A stretch of 64,000 nt of DNA, from contig NZ_RBVZ01000002.1 in the NCBI RefSeq assembly GCF_004000435.1, positions 860,501 to 924,500 on the forward strand, in the 5' to 3' direction. Position numbers and translations under genes: made by a program. Numbering within the stretch: the stretch's first letter is position 1; every line of letters starts with the position of its first letter. Source of the DNA: Alexandriicola marinus (GTDB lineage: Bacteria > Pseudomonadota > Alphaproteobacteria > Rhodobacterales > Rhodobacteraceae). Shown in pieces: positions 43,596 to 53,464 of the stretch. The notes under the pieces were generated by a model. That model did no database searches. It was given only the letters and a program-made list of their open reading frames with translations, and was not told where the DNA came from.

Positions 43596-44194
43596 TGGCC
43601 GACCACATCATCCTCGCGTCGCAATCCGAGATCAGGGCCCAGCTCCTGAGGAATGCAGGCATTGAATTCGAGGTCGTTCCAGCGCGCATGGATGAGGCGG
43701 CCATCCTCGATGCCTTGCTTGTCGAAGGCGCCTCACCGCGCGATATTGCCGATACTTTGGCCGAACTCAAGGCAGCCAAGATCTCTTCCAAACGGCCTGA
43801 AGCTCTCGTTATCGGTTGCGATCAGGTCCTCGATCTTTCGGGCGAAATCCTGATGAAGCCCGCCGAACCAGAAGACGCCAAGACGCAGCTTCACAAGATG
43901 CGGGGCACGACGCACAAGCTGCTTTCGGCAGTGGTTCTTTATCAGGCCGGAAAGCCGCTTTGGCGTCACATCGGGCAGGTCCGACTGTCGATGCATGATG
44001 TTTCCGATGCTTGGCTCGATGATTACATCGCCCGCAACTGGGACAGCATTCGCAACAGCGTCGGTGCATACAAGCTCGAGGAAGAGGGCGTCCGACTATT
44101 CTCCCGGGTCGAAGGCGATTATTTCACGGTTCTCGGTTTGCCGCTTCTCGACCTCTTGTCTTATCTCAGGTTGCGCGGGACAATTCCCTCATGA
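43595..44194 (+). CDS. maf: Maf family nucleotide pyrophosphatase
   Basis: A 199-residue Maf protein that hydrolyses non-canonical or specific nucleoside triphosphates. Family features: [13 protein letters not shown] (6-18), the acidic CDQVL strand (near 74-78) and [10 protein letters not shown] (about 148-157). There is no Shine-Dalgarno sequence; a DnaA box directly abuts the ATG. It is the first gene of the maf-aroE-coaE-dnaQ run, all joined by stop-start overlaps. Confidence 0.95.
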   Translation: MADHIILASQSEIRAQLLRNAGIEFEVVPARMDEAAILDALLVEGASPRDIADTLAELKAAKISSKRPEALVIGCDQVLDLSGEILMKPAEPEDAKTQLHKMRGTTHKLLSAVVLYQAGKPLWRHIGQVRLSMHDVSDAWLDDYIARNWDSIRNSVGAYKLEEEGVRLFSRVEGDYFTVLGLPLLDLLSYLRLRGTIPS

Positions 44195-45024
44195 CAGATC
44201 ATGCATTTCCGCTTGCCGGCGTGATCGGCTATCCGATCGGCCATTCGAAATCCCCAAGGCTTCACCGCTACTGGCTGGGCCGCTATGGGATCGCGGGTGA
44301 CTATGTTCCTTTGCCCGTGTCGGACGACAATCTGCGACATGTCCTTCACACCCTTCCAAGGATGGGGTTCGTCGGAGTGAACATCACCATCCCCCACAAG
44401 GTCACCGTGATGAGCATCGCGGACCAGGTCACCGACAGGGCCACGCTGATCGGCGCGGCGAATACCCTGATCTTTGGTTCCGATGGCCGAATTTATGCCG
44501 ATAATACAGACGGTTACGGATTCATCGCCAATCTGAAGCAGGGTGCGCCAGACTGGGATCCGTCGCTTGGCCCGGCCACTGTTCTGGGGGCCGGTGGTGC
44601 TGCGCGCGCGGTCATATCCTCGCTTATCGATGCAGGTGTTCCGCATATCTTTCTGAGTAACCGGACACGGCCAAAGGCCGAAACGCTCAAGCAGGATTTC
44701 GGCTCCCGGATCGAGGTCGTTGATTGGGTCAAGGCTGGAAATGTCATCGAAGACAGCACCACGCTTGTGAACACCACCTCTCTCGGTATGCAGGGTGCAG
44801 CTGAATTCCGGGTGCCGCTTGATGGTCTTCGCCCCGGGACGCTTGTCACCGATCTCGTCTACGCGCCGCTTCGCACCAAACTCCTCGAAACCGCCGAAGC
44901 CATGGGCTGCCAGACGGTGGACGGCCTTGGTATGCTCTTGCATCAGGCTGTGCCTGCGTTCGAACGCTGGTTCGGCCGACGGCCAGAGGTTGACGACGCG
45001 ACGCGGAATGCCATCCTCTCATGA
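44191..45024 (+). CDS. aroE: Shikimate dehydrogenase
   Basis: Reduces 3-dehydroshikimate to shikimate with NADPH in aromatic amino acid synthesis. The 277-residue protein has [13 protein letters not shown] (13-25), the catalytic Lys70 in NITIPHK, Asp107 in NTDGYGF and the nucleotide-binding GAGGAARA near residue 135. The ATG overlaps the maf stop as ATGA. Confidence 0.96.
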   Translation: MTDHAFPLAGVIGYPIGHSKSPRLHRYWLGRYGIAGDYVPLPVSDDNLRHVLHTLPRMGFVGVNITIPHKVTVMSIADQVTDRATLIGAANTLIFGSDGRIYADNTDGYGFIANLKQGAPDWDPSLGPATVLGAGGAARAVISSLIDAGVPHIFLSNRTRPKAETLKQDFGSRIEVVDWVKAGNVIEDSTTLVNTTSLGMQGAAEFRVPLDGLRPGTLVTDLVYAPLRTKLLETAEAMGCQTVDGLGMLLHQAVPAFERWFGRRPEVDDATRNAILS

Positions 45025-45614
45025 GCCTCAAGCTCGGGCTGACCGGTTCGATCGGGATGGGCAAATCGACGACGGCCCAGATGTTCGCGAAAGAAGGCAT
45101 CCCGGTCTGGGATGCTGATGCCGCCGTGCATCGTCTTTATGCGGTTGGTGGCCCGGCGGTCCGGCCGATGGCGGAGGCGTTCCCTGACGCAATCGTGGAT
45201 GGCGCGATTTCGCGCGATCGGTTGAAGTCGATCATCAGCGCGGATCCAACTGCCCTCGCCCGTATCGAGGCCATCGTTCATCCGCTCGTCGCGCAGGATC
45301 GGTCAGATTTCCTTGACCGGCATGATGCGGATATCATCCTCTTCGACATTCCGCTTCTCTATGAGACAGGTGCCGATCGCTGGCTTGATGCCGTCGTTGT
45401 CGTCACAGCGCCACCCGAGGTCCAGAAAGCGCGGGTCCTTGAACGTCCGGGCATGACCGAAGAGCAGTTCGATCTGATTGTGGCTAGACAGATGCCTGAC
45501 GCGGAAAAGCGGCGTCGCGCCGACTATGTCATCGAGACGCTGACACTGGACGCTGCCCGCGATGACGTGCGAAAACTCATTGAGCAGTTGCGGGGGGCAA
45601 AGCCAGATGCGTGA
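45021..45614 (+). CDS. coaE: Dephospho-CoA kinase
   Basis: The last enzyme of CoA synthesis. The 197-residue product has the P-loop LTGSIGMGKST (7-17), DADAAVHRLY (near 33-42) and the LFDIPLLYETG motif (near 108-118). It overlaps the aroE stop by four bases and dnaQ by eight. Confidence 0.96.
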   Translation: MSLKLGLTGSIGMGKSTTAQMFAKEGIPVWDADAAVHRLYAVGGPAVRPMAEAFPDAIVDGAISRDRLKSIISADPTALARIEAIVHPLVAQDRSDFLDRHDADIILFDIPLLYETGADRWLDAVVVVTAPPEVQKARVLERPGMTEEQFDLIVARQMPDAEKRRRADYVIETLTLDAARDDVRKLIEQLRGAKPDA

Positions 45615-46302
45615 GATTGTTCTCGACACCGAGACCACGGGATTCGAGCCCGAAGACGGGGATCGCATCGTTGAAATTGGCGCGGTCGAACTCTTCAACC
45701 ACGTCCCGACCGGCCGGACCTATCATCAATACATCAATCCCCAGCGGTCCATGCCGCAAGAAGCCTTCGAAGTGCATGGGCTGGGCGATGAATTCCTTGC
45801 CGACAAGCCCCTCTTCGCGGCGATCGCGGACGCGTTCCTTGAGTTCGTGGGGGATGCAAAGCTGATCATCCACAACGCGACATTCGACATGAAGTTCCTG
45901 AATGCCGAACTGCGTTGGATAAACAAGCCGCTCCTGCCCGCGGATCAGGCAATCGACACGCTCGCCATCGCCCGACGCCGGTTTCCCGGGTCGCCGGCAT
46001 CGCTGGATGCCTTGTGCCGCCGGTTTGGCATCGACAATTCCAGTCGAACGCTGCACGGCGCGCTTCTCGACAGTGAAATCCTCGCAGAGGTGTATCTCGA
46101 GCTGATCGGCGGCCGACAGCCCGATTTCGGCCTGTCCACGACCGGCCAAAGTGATCAGGGCCTATCGACGGCCGACACCCAATGGCGGCCCCGCCCCCGG
46201 CCCCAGCCTTTGCAGCCACGCCTTACAGAAGAAGAAAAGGCCGCGCATGCGGCCTTTGTCTCAAAGCTTGAAAATGGGGGTCTTTGGCCGAAAGCCGGCT
46301 GA
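45607..46302 (+). CDS. dnaQ: DNA polymerase III epsilon subunit (3'-5' proofreading exonuclease)
   Basis: The proofreading subunit of the replicative polymerase. The 231-residue protein has the ExoI motif LDTETTGFEPEDGDR (6-20; Asp7, Glu9), IHNATFDMKFLNAE (ExoII) and HGALLDSEILAEVY (ExoIII). The C-terminal tail is Pro- and Arg-rich and likely meets the alpha subunit. The ATG at 45607 lies inside coaE. Its stop is 3 bp before the stop of the convergent secB. Confidence 0.95.
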   Translation: MREIVLDTETTGFEPEDGDRIVEIGAVELFNHVPTGRTYHQYINPQRSMPQEAFEVHGLGDEFLADKPLFAAIADAFLEFVGDAKLIIHNATFDMKFLNAELRWINKPLLPADQAIDTLAIARRRFPGSPASLDALCRRFGIDNSSRTLHGALLDSEILAEVYLELIGGRQPDFGLSTTGQSDQGLSTADTQWRPRPRPQPLQPRLTEEEKAAHAAFVSKLENGGLWPKAG

Positions 46303-46305
46303 AGA

Positions 46306-46845
46306 TCAGGCCGATGCCGGCGTTTCCCCGCCCTGCCCCGCCTGATTGGCCTGGGCGCGGCGTGCCAGTTCGCTACGGTAAAGCTGGAGGAAATCGATCG
46401 TCTCGAGATTCAGCGGCGCAAACCCGCCGTCGCGCGTCACGTCGCTGACGATCCGGCGCAGGAACGGGAAAGTAATCCGCGGGCATTCAATCAGAAGATA
46501 GGGGTGCATCTGCTCTTCCGGCACGCCTTCGATCTGGAACACACCAGCGTATTCCACCTCCATCACGAAAAGTGGGTCGCCGCTTTCCTTGGTCTTGGAG
46601 GTGATGTTTAGCTTGGTGATCACTTCATACTGGTTTTCCGTCCCGCGCTTGCGGGCGTCCAGATTGACCTGAACCTGGATTTCGGGCTGAACCTCGCCCT
46701 TGGCGCCCTTCTGAGCCAGGATGTTTTCGAACGACATGTCGCGAATATACTGAGCAATCACACGCTGTGTGATCTTGGGCGCCTGGGCGGCGGCATTGCC
46801 CGTCGCGGGATTGGCGGCCCCGTTCGTTTCTGGCGTATCAGCCAT
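46306..46845 (-). CDS. secB: Protein-export chaperone SecB
   Basis: A cytoplasmic tetrameric chaperone that keeps precursors unfolded for SecA. The 179-residue protein has an Ala- and Asn-rich N-terminal extension, IAQYIRDMSFEN, LNITSKT, EVEYAGVFQIEGVP and ECPRITFPFLRRIVSDVTRDGGF-type motifs (the last split between residues about 126 and 150), and an Ala/Gln-rich tail. It converges with dnaQ and follows fxsA by 59 bp. Confidence 0.96.
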   Translation of the reverse strand: MADTPETNGAANPATGNAAAQAPKITQRVIAQYIRDMSFENILAQKGAKGEVQPEIQVQVNLDARKRGTENQYEVITKLNITSKTKESGDPLFVMEVEYAGVFQIEGVPEEQMHPYLLIECPRITFPFLRRIVSDVTRDGGFAPLNLETIDFLQLYRSELARRAQANQAGQGGETPASA

Positions 46846-46904
46846 TTTTCGTCTCCGTCAGGTGAACTGGTTGGACGTGTTCCTAGCAGGATGACACGGG
46901 GGCC

Positions 46905-47411
46905 TCAATGGCGCGTCCACCCCGACGGCTCATGGGTCGGTTTCTTGTCGGGCGTGACATCGGTGTATTCACCCTCGACCACCCGGTCTCTGCGCCGGCG
47001 GTCATGAGGCCCCCGATCTGCATGAGGCGGAACGGGACCGTCGGGCCCGACCGTAAAGGTCTGAACATTCATTCTCTTGCGGGCCTGCTTCATCACCCAG
47101 ACACGAAAACCGGGCACCAGAAGGAGAAATCCGACCGCATCCGTGAAAAAGCCGGGCGTCAGAAGAAGGGCCCCGGATACGAGGATCATCGCGCCATGGG
47201 CAAGATGGACGGTCGGATCATCAAGCTCTGACAACGAACGGCGGAGCGACTGTATCGCCTGAAATCCCTGTGTACGCACAAGAAACGTGCCCGCAATCGC
47301 CGTCAGAATGACGATCAGAAGCGTCGGCCACAGCCCGATCAGACCGCCGACTTGTATGAACAGCGCGATCTCGATCAGCGGGACCATCAGAAAAGCGAGA
47401 AACAGCCACAT
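46905..47411 (-). CDS. fxsA: FxsA family membrane protein
   Basis: A 168-residue inner-membrane protein; FxsA proteins are linked to phage exclusion in E. coli but are mostly of unknown role. It has four hydrophobic segments (about 3-23, 26-45, 76-96 and 98-108), the ALFIQVGGLIG motif and TPGFFTDAVGFLLL typical of the family, then a basic and acidic cytoplasmic tail. The ATG at 47411 has GGAGG 6 bases upstream; longer in-frame starts have no such signal. Divergent from the Tim44-type gene. Confidence 0.9.
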   Translation of the reverse strand: MWLFLAFLMVPLIEIALFIQVGGLIGLWPTLLIVILTAIAGTFLVRTQGFQAIQSLRRSLSELDDPTVHLAHGAMILVSGALLLTPGFFTDAVGFLLLVPGFRVWVMKQARKRMNVQTFTVGPDGPVPPHADRGPHDRRRRDRVVEGEYTDVTPDKKPTHEPSGWTRH

Positions 47412-47516
47412 ATTGCCTCCGGTCAAGTCTGTGGAGCGATGGTGGACTTGCCCGCTCCCACACCCTACATAAGGATCGATTGTCACGTTTCCTATGCCTG
47501 CGAGAAAGAGGATTTA

Positions 47517-48179
47517 ATGAACTCCCCGATCATCCAGTTGCTCGTGCTTGCCGGGATCGCCGTCTTCCTCATTCTGCGGTTGCGGAATGTGCTGGGAACG
47601 CGTGAAGGTTTCGAAAAACCGCCCGCCGCCATTCCGAAAGAGGAAAAGCGTCGAACGCGGCCCGATCTCGAGGTCATCGAAGGTGGCCCTGATCGCGATA
47701 TCACCGACTACGTCGCCGAAGACAGCGATGCCGCCAAAGCTTTCGTGGGCATGAAAGCCGTTGATACGCAATTCAACCTCGGGGAATTTCTTCAGGGCGC
47801 CCGCGGCGCCTACGAGATGATCCTCATGGCATTCGAGAACGGCGATCTGGCCACCGTTCAGCCCTTTATCTCCGAAGAGGTCTATGAGGCGATGGCCACT
47901 GTCGTCGAAGATCGCAAAGAGAAGGGCCTGAACGTCGAGGCCACCTTTGTCGGGATCAGCGAAGTGTCTGTTCGTGAAGCGACCTTCGATCGGCAGAGTC
48001 GAGAGGCCGAGATTTCTGTGCGCTTCACCGGCGAACTGACCGAGGTTGTTCGCGACAATGCCGGCGATATCGTCAGTGGTGATCCGAACGCGATCAAGCG
48101 TCAGCGTGACGTCTGGACATTTGCACGTGTCATGGGCAGCGACGACCCTAACTGGATGCTTGTCGCGACAGGTGAATGA
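47517..48179 (+). CDS. Tim44/TimA-type membrane-anchored protein
   Basis: A 220-residue protein with one N-terminal membrane segment (about 5-22, IQLLVLAGIAVFLILRL) and a Tim44-like domain (about 75-215) as in the matrix part of mitochondrial TIM44. In alphaproteobacteria these TimA proteins sit beside secB and fxsA and are thought to help the membrane-associated export or assembly of proteins; the role is not settled. AGAGGA precedes the ATG. The stop overlaps the mltA start (ATGA). Confidence 0.87.
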   Translation: MNSPIIQLLVLAGIAVFLILRLRNVLGTREGFEKPPAAIPKEEKRRTRPDLEVIEGGPDRDITDYVAEDSDAAKAFVGMKAVDTQFNLGEFLQGARGAYEMILMAFENGDLATVQPFISEEVYEAMATVVEDRKEKGLNVEATFVGISEVSVREATFDRQSREAEISVRFTGELTEVVRDNAGDIVSGDPNAIKRQRDVWTFARVMGSDDPNWMLVATGE

Positions 48180-49222
48180 AGGCGTGGTTCAGGATTGTCG
48201 CCGTGTGTTGCGCGGTGCTGTCCGGCCCTGAGGTCATGGCTCAGCAGCGGATCACGCTTCTTGAGTTCGACGATCTGACCGACTGGTCTGTCGATGATCA
48301 TGGCGCTGCGCTCGACACCTTTCGTGTGACCTGTGGCGATTTGGATGGCGCCGATTGGCAGGCATTGTGCGCCGTTGCGCGCGAGACCGATGATGCCCGG
48401 TCTTTCTTCGAACTCTTCTTTCTGCCCGTCCTGATCGAAGACGGGGATCCGGGACTGTTTACCGGGTATTTCGAACCCGAACTGCGCGGATCGCGCCGGC
48501 CCTATCCCGGTTATGATTATCCGATCTACGCGGTTCCCGATGATCTGCCCCAGAACCAACCGTGGTACACACGCCGGGAAATCGAGGAAGGGGCCCTGTC
48601 GGATCGCGGCCTCGAGCTTGCCTGGCTGAGTGATCCGGTCGATCTGTTCTTCCTCCAGGTCCAGGGATCGGGCCGCATCCGTCTCCCTGACGGATCGCTG
48701 ATGCGCGTGGGCTATGGCGGGTTCAATGGCCACAACTATTCATCGATCGGGCGGGAACTGGTGTCACGCGGGATCTATGAGCCGCATCAGGTCTCGGCCG
48801 ACGTGATCCGATCCTGGGTTGGCCGGAACCCCGACGAAGGACGGGAGCTTCTCTGGACGAACAGATCCTATGTCTTTTTCCGCGAAGTGTCCGAAGTGCC
48901 GCCGGATCGTGGCCCGCTTGGCGCGATGAACAGGTCCATCACCGCGATGCGGACGATCGCCGTTGATCCGGACTATGTGCCGCTTGGCGCGCCGGTCTGG
49001 ATCGAAAGCCGTGGGGCGGATCCATTGAACCGGCTCATGATCGCGCAGGACACGGGTTCTGCGATCAAGGGCGCCCAGCGCGCCGACATTTTCGTGGGAA
49101 CCGGACGCCAGGCCGGACGCGAGGCTGGCCGGATGATGGATCCCGGCCGAATGATCGTTCTGATGCCCATTCAGCGCGCTTTCGCGATGATCCCTGATAC
49201 GATTCGTGTCGCAAGCAACTGA
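48176..49222 (+). CDS. mltA: Membrane-bound lytic murein transglycosylase A
   Basis: Cleaves the glycan strands of peptidoglycan, leaving 1,6-anhydro ends. The 348-residue protein has an export signal (about 1-24, ending in EVMAQQ), the 3D-domain with the catalytic Asp region (IAQDTGSAIKGAQRADIF near 285-300) and the family's LFTGYFEPELRGS motif (near 94-107). No lipobox is seen, so the anchor may be lost or the protein is soluble in the periplasm. It overlaps both neighbours by a few bases. Confidence 0.93.
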   Translation: MKAWFRIVAVCCAVLSGPEVMAQQRITLLEFDDLTDWSVDDHGAALDTFRVTCGDLDGADWQALCAVARETDDARSFFELFFLPVLIEDGDPGLFTGYFEPELRGSRRPYPGYDYPIYAVPDDLPQNQPWYTRREIEEGALSDRGLELAWLSDPVDLFFLQVQGSGRIRLPDGSLMRVGYGGFNGHNYSSIGRELVSRGIYEPHQVSADVIRSWVGRNPDEGRELLWTNRSYVFFREVSEVPPDRGPLGAMNRSITAMRTIAVDPDYVPLGAPVWIESRGADPLNRLMIAQDTGSAIKGAQRADIFVGTGRQAGREAGRMMDPGRMIVLMPIQRAFAMIPDTIRVASN

Positions 49223-49830
49223 TGACCCGGCGAAACCGACATCTGAGTGCCGAGGAAAAGGCGATCTGGGAGACGATTGCCCGTCAGACCAGACCATTGG
49301 GCCCCCGGTCAGGCACGGACGCCACTGTGCGCCCCAAGTCGAAATCCCAACCCGATCCATCGCCCCGCCAACCCGAAGCCCGACAAACCCCGATCAGCCC
49401 TTTCAAGGTTGGCGAGCAGGTCGATCACAGCCGGTCGAACGATCTGATCCCTGGATTGGGTCAACAGATGAACAAGACCACGGTTCGCATGGATTCCAAA
49501 TCCTTTGGTCGGCTCAAACGGGGCAAGCTCAAACCGGACGCCCGGATCGATCTGCATGGCATGACCCAGGCCGAGGCGCACCCGGCGCTGATCGGATTCA
49601 TCCTGCGATGCCAGGCCGAGGGAAAACGCCTTGTTCTGGTCATCACCGGAAAGGGCAAACTGCGCGACGAGGCCCCGCCTTTGCCGGTCAGGCACGGCGT
49701 CTTGCGGCATAACGTGCCGCAATGGCTGAGGATGGCGCCGGTCGGGCAGCATGTCTTGCAGGTGACGCCCGCGCATATCCGCCATGGGGGCGAAGGCGCC
49801 TATTACGTCTACCTACGTCGGGCGCGGTAG
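49222..49830 (+). CDS. Smr/MutS-type endonuclease-domain protein
   Basis: A 202-residue protein: a Pro/Arg/Gln-rich N-terminal half and an Smr domain (about 105-200) with DLHGM (110-114) and TGKGK (142-146) as its DNA/RNA nuclease signatures. Stand-alone Smr proteins nick nucleic acids; the target here is unknown. The start overlaps the mltA stop as TGATG. Its last 18 bp overlap the convergent MFS gene. Confidence 0.9.
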   Translation: MTRRNRHLSAEEKAIWETIARQTRPLGPRSGTDATVRPKSKSQPDPSPRQPEARQTPISPFKVGEQVDHSRSNDLIPGLGQQMNKTTVRMDSKSFGRLKRGKLKPDARIDLHGMTQAEAHPALIGFILRCQAEGKRLVLVITGKGKLRDEAPPLPVRHGVLRHNVPQWLRMAPVGQHVLQVTPAHIRHGGEGAYYVYLRRAR

Positions 49831-51033
49831 GGGCCCGACCCGTCGCAGTCCGATCCAGGCCAGCAGACCAGACAAAACGTAATAGATCGCGATTGGCCAC
49901 ATCTGCGAGGGGAAATCGATGCCCAGATCGATGAGCCAGCCCGTGATACCGGGACCGGCGGCCGATCCGAAGACCATGATCGCGACCGCGGCGGCCTTGA
50001 TCGATCCGACGTGGCGCGTTCCGTAATATTCGGCCCAGAAGGCGCCGGGGACAGTGGCCTGCATGCCTGCGCTGATGCCAAAGATCACAAGCGCCACACC
50101 CGCGCCAAGGATCGTCTCGGCGCCGGCCATCAATGCGAATGCGACGGCGGCGGGCAATGGATAGAACGGCAGCAGTTTTCCGGTTCCCAGCTTGTCCACC
50201 AGCGCGCCCGAAGCGAATGTCGACACCGTCGCCGCAAGGATCAAGATCGGGTTCAGCGCCACGTAGGAGGCCAGCGACCATCCCTTGACCTCGGTCAGGT
50301 GAACCTGCTGAAAGAACAGCGCCGTTCCCCATGCAGGTGGTCCGAACAAAAGCGGGATCACGAACCAGAACAGGGGATGCCGGAGCATGTCGCTCCGCTT
50401 CCAGTGTTGGCCGTTCATGCCAAGCGACTGGCTATCCTTCGCAATTGCCTGTGGCGTTCGTTCCAGACGCAGAAGATAGGCAATCACCGGGATGATCACG
50501 ACGACGAGGCCCGCCGCCACGATCCAGAGGATCCGCCAGTCCACGATCGCCAGCAGCGCGACAAAGATGATCGGCAGGATCGCCTGACCCAGCCCGAACC
50601 CCATCGCCGATATCGAAAGCGCCGTGCCACGGGTGGCCACGAACCACCGCGCCATCGCGACGACGGCCAGATGGCTCAGCATCCCCTGACCGAAGAATCG
50701 CAGCGCGAAGATCACGGCAATCAGGAATGCGGGTCCCGGAACCCCGGCCATCGCAAGACAGGCCAGCATCAGCCCGATCAGGACAAGGGGCGTGATGGCC
50801 CGGACGCGAAACCTGTCGGTCAGGCCACCAACCCATACCATGACCAGCGCCGATGCCGTCGTGCCCAGAGTATAGATGCCGCCCCACTGACCATCGGTCA
50901 GATCAAAGGTCGCCATGATCTCGCCCGCGAAGAGCGAGATGAAATAGGTCTGCCCATAGGACGACGTGAATGAGAGAAGAACCCCGGCCAGAAGAAAGGC
51001 CCAGTTCTCCAGAACGAACCGAATGAACCGCAT
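49813..51033 (-). CDS. Major facilitator superfamily transporter
   Basis: A 406-residue MFS permease with about 12 membrane segments and the motif A loop GGLTDRFRVR (near 69-78) between segments 2 and 3. The short polar linker near residues 190-210 (LRLERTPQAIAKD) separates the two halves. The sequence gives no substrate. It lies 63 bp after hslU on the same strand. Confidence 0.9.
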   Translation of the reverse strand: MRFIRFVLENWAFLLAGVLLSFTSSYGQTYFISLFAGEIMATFDLTDGQWGGIYTLGTTASALVMVWVGGLTDRFRVRAITPLVLIGLMLACLAMAGVPGPAFLIAVIFALRFFGQGMLSHLAVVAMARWFVATRGTALSISAMGFGLGQAILPIIFVALLAIVDWRILWIVAAGLVVVIIPVIAYLLRLERTPQAIAKDSQSLGMNGQHWKRSDMLRHPLFWFVIPLLFGPPAWGTALFFQQVHLTEVKGWSLASYVALNPILILAATVSTFASGALVDKLGTGKLLPFYPLPAAVAFALMAGAETILGAGVALVIFGISAGMQATVPGAFWAEYYGTRHVGSIKAAAVAIMVFGSAAGPGITGWLIDLGIDFPSQMWPIAIYYVLSGLLAWIGLRRVGPLPRPT

Positions 51034-51064
51034 GCCATACCGGTTTCATTCTAAGTCGGGAAAG

Positions 51065-51087
51065 GGAAGGCCAAAAATCGGCCCTCC
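51065..51087 (-). terminator. Hairpin downstream of hslU
   Basis: In the minus-strand transcript GGAGGGCC pairs with GGCCTTCC (one G-T wobble) around a 7-nt loop. It lies 9-31 bases after the hslU stop. There is no T tract (CTTTCCC follows), so it is at best a weak or Rho-assisted terminator. Confidence 0.35.
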
Positions 51088-51096
51088 GCATCAATC

Positions 51097-52404
51097 CTAG
51101 AGAACGTATCTCGACAGGTCTGTCGAACGGCTCAGTTCGCCAAGATGTTTCTCGACGAAATCCGCGTCGACCGTGACGCTTTCCCCCGCCTTGTCGGGGG
51201 CCGAGAAAGACAGGTCTTCGAACACCCGTTCCATCACTGTATAGAGCCGCCTTGCCCCGATATTCTCCACCGCTTCGTTCACCTCGGCGGCGATCCGGGC
51301 CAGCGCGGAGATGCCGTCATCGGTGAACGAGACAGTGACCTCTTCGGTTCCCATGAGCGCGGTGTACTGCCGCGTCAGTGCGTTGTCGGTCTCTGTCAGG
51401 ATGCGGACGAAATCCTCCTCGGTCAGGGCGCGTAGTTCGACCCGGATCGGCAGACGACCCTGAAGTTCGGGCAGCAGATCCGATGGCTTGGCCACGTGGA
51501 ACGCGCCCGATGCGATGAACAGGATATGATCCGTCTTGATCGGCCCGTGCTTTGTACTGACGGTCGTGCCTTCGATCAGGGGAAGCAGATCACGCTGCAC
51601 GCCTTCGCGGCTGACATCGGCGCCACGCGCATCGGCGCGGGCGCAGACCTTGTCGATTTCATCCAGAAAGACGATGCCGTTCTGCTCGACCGCCTCGAGG
51701 GCGGCCTTGGTGACCTTTTCGTCATCCAGCAGCTTGTCCGCCTCGTCGGCCAGCAGAAGTTCATAACTTTCGGCGACGGTGACCCGTTTCGTCACGGTGC
51801 GTCCGCCCATTGCTTTTCCGAACAGATCGCCGAGGTTCATCATTCCGCCCATGCCGCCGGGTTGCCCGGGGATTTCGAACCCGCCCAGCGGGTTCGAGCT
51901 GTCGGCAACCTCGATATCGATCAGCGTATCGTCCAGTTCGCCGGACTTGAGTTTGCGGCGGAACATCTCGCGTGTCTGGTCGCGGGCATCGGTTCCGGCG
52001 ATGGCCGAAATCACCCGATCTTCCGCAGCCTGAAGGGCAGCTGTGCGCACGTCGTCGCGCATGTAATCCCGGGCCTCGACGATGGCGAGCTCGATCAGAT
52101 CACGGATAATCTGTTCCACATCGCGCCCGACATAGCCCACTTCGGTAAACTTCGTCGCCTCGACCTTGATAAAGGGCGCACGCGCCAGCTTGGCCAGACG
52201 GCGGCTGATCTCTGTCTTTCCGACGCCGGTGGGCCCGATCATCAGGATGTTCTTGGGATACACCTCGTCTCGCAGATCGGCGCCCAGCTGCTTGCGCCGC
52301 CAGCGATTGCGCAGGGCCACGGCCACGGCGCGTTTCGCGTCTTTCTGGCCAATGATGAAACGGTCGAGTTCCGAGACGATTTCTCGGGGGGTCAGGTCTG
52401 TCAT
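51097..52404 (-). CDS. hslU: ATP-dependent protease ATPase subunit HslU (ClpY)
   Basis: The AAA+ unfoldase of the HslUV protease. The 435-residue product starts [19 protein letters not shown], with Walker A GPTGVGKT (57-64), a family pore loop near GYVGRD (about 89-94), and [11 protein letters not shown] (Walker B). AAGGA precedes the ATG at 52404. It is separated from hslV by a membrane-protein gene. Confidence 0.97.
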   Translation of the reverse strand: MTDLTPREIVSELDRFIIGQKDAKRAVAVALRNRWRRKQLGADLRDEVYPKNILMIGPTGVGKTEISRRLAKLARAPFIKVEATKFTEVGYVGRDVEQIIRDLIELAIVEARDYMRDDVRTAALQAAEDRVISAIAGTDARDQTREMFRRKLKSGELDDTLIDIEVADSSNPLGGFEIPGQPGGMGGMMNLGDLFGKAMGGRTVTKRVTVAESYELLLADEADKLLDDEKVTKAALEAVEQNGIVFLDEIDKVCARADARGADVSREGVQRDLLPLIEGTTVSTKHGPIKTDHILFIASGAFHVAKPSDLLPELQGRLPIRVELRALTEEDFVRILTETDNALTRQYTALMGTEEVTVSFTDDGISALARIAAEVNEAVENIGARRLYTVMERVFEDLSFSAPDKAGESVTVDADFVEKHLGELSRSTDLSRYVL

Positions 52405-52414
52405 GACAGTCCTT

Positions 52415-53464
52415 TCAAACGGAAGGAGGAAGACGGGAGAGTGGCAGAACGGGACCAAGCAGACGAAGCAGGCGGCTCCGAAGTTTTTCCCAGAATGCAC
52501 CCAGCAAGAGTAGGGCAAGCCCCAAGGCAAAGATCGTGAACGCCCCGCCATCGCCGCCAAAGACGGTAAAGGCCAGCGTCACGCAGTATCCGACGGCCGT
52601 GATCAGGAACGACCGGCGGTCGATAACGACGGCGATCAGGGCAAAGATGCCAAGCACGATCGCCAGCAGGGCAAAGGCATCGCCCGTCAGAAGCGTCAGC
52701 GCGAGTGTATTCACCAATGCCGGTGCCGCCACGACATGGAGCCAGAACCCATTGGCCGAACGACGCGTCACCCGGTGCGGATCCGACATGTCGAACGCCA
52801 TTGCCACACCGAAGACGATCAAACCGATCAGAAGCGTGATCCACGCGAACCGGCCGCCGGCGGACAACAGGAACAGATCTTCGAACGAGTCCGGTGATCC
52901 GCCCGTCGTCGATGCCCAGACCAGGGCCACGCCGAACGCGCCCAGCGCGATCATCGCCATGGCAAACGGCACCCGGAACCGGAACCAATAGACAACCAGC
53001 GACAGCGTGGTCAGCGCAAGCGGCAACGGCAGGCTCGAGAAATCCTGCTGCGCGACCATGAAGGGCTGCGAAAACTCGGCCGAGAACCCGGCGCTTGCAT
53101 TGATCGACCACAGGATCGAGAGCGTGATCGCGGGTGCCACCATGCGGCGTCGGCGGATGAAATATTCCGACAGCAGCCAGACCAGAACGGCGCCGGCGAC
53201 TGCGAAGGCGACGGTTCGGGAAAAGTAGTTTCCGCCTTCGATGAAGAGAACGCCTATGGCGCCCCATCCGATGGCAAGGATCACCATGCCGACCACGATG
53301 AAGATCTCGTTGAACCCACGGAACAATTCGAACGGCTCGTCTCCGGCGGCAAGATCCTGTCGGGCCCCTCTGCGGCTGTCTGCAAGACTGGCAAGTCCGG
53401 CAGCCTGCGCTTCGGAAATCAGGCCCGACCCGACCGCAGCCTTCAGATCGTCCCGTTCGATCAT
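52415..53464 (-). CDS. Polytopic membrane protein of unknown function between hslV and hslU
   Basis: A 349-residue protein with a polar N-terminal region (about 1-50; residues 5-30 are like the DUF2157 N-terminus) followed by some ten membrane segments and a basic C-terminal tail. It overlaps the hslV stop by four bases (ATGA) and ends 10 bp before hslU, so it is inside the operon. No catalytic motif is visible. Whether it takes part in HslUV proteolysis at the membrane or is merely co-transcribed cannot be told. Confidence 0.82.
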   Translation of the reverse strand: MIERDDLKAAVGSGLISEAQAAGLASLADSRRGARQDLAAGDEPFELFRGFNEIFIVVGMVILAIGWGAIGVLFIEGGNYFSRTVAFAVAGAVLVWLLSEYFIRRRRMVAPAITLSILWSINASAGFSAEFSQPFMVAQQDFSSLPLPLALTTLSLVVYWFRFRVPFAMAMIALGAFGVALVWASTTGGSPDSFEDLFLLSAGGRFAWITLLIGLIVFGVAMAFDMSDPHRVTRRSANGFWLHVVAAPALVNTLALTLLTGDAFALLAIVLGIFALIAVVIDRRSFLITAVGYCVTLAFTVFGGDGGAFTIFALGLALLLLGAFWEKLRSRLLRLLGPVLPLSRLPPSV

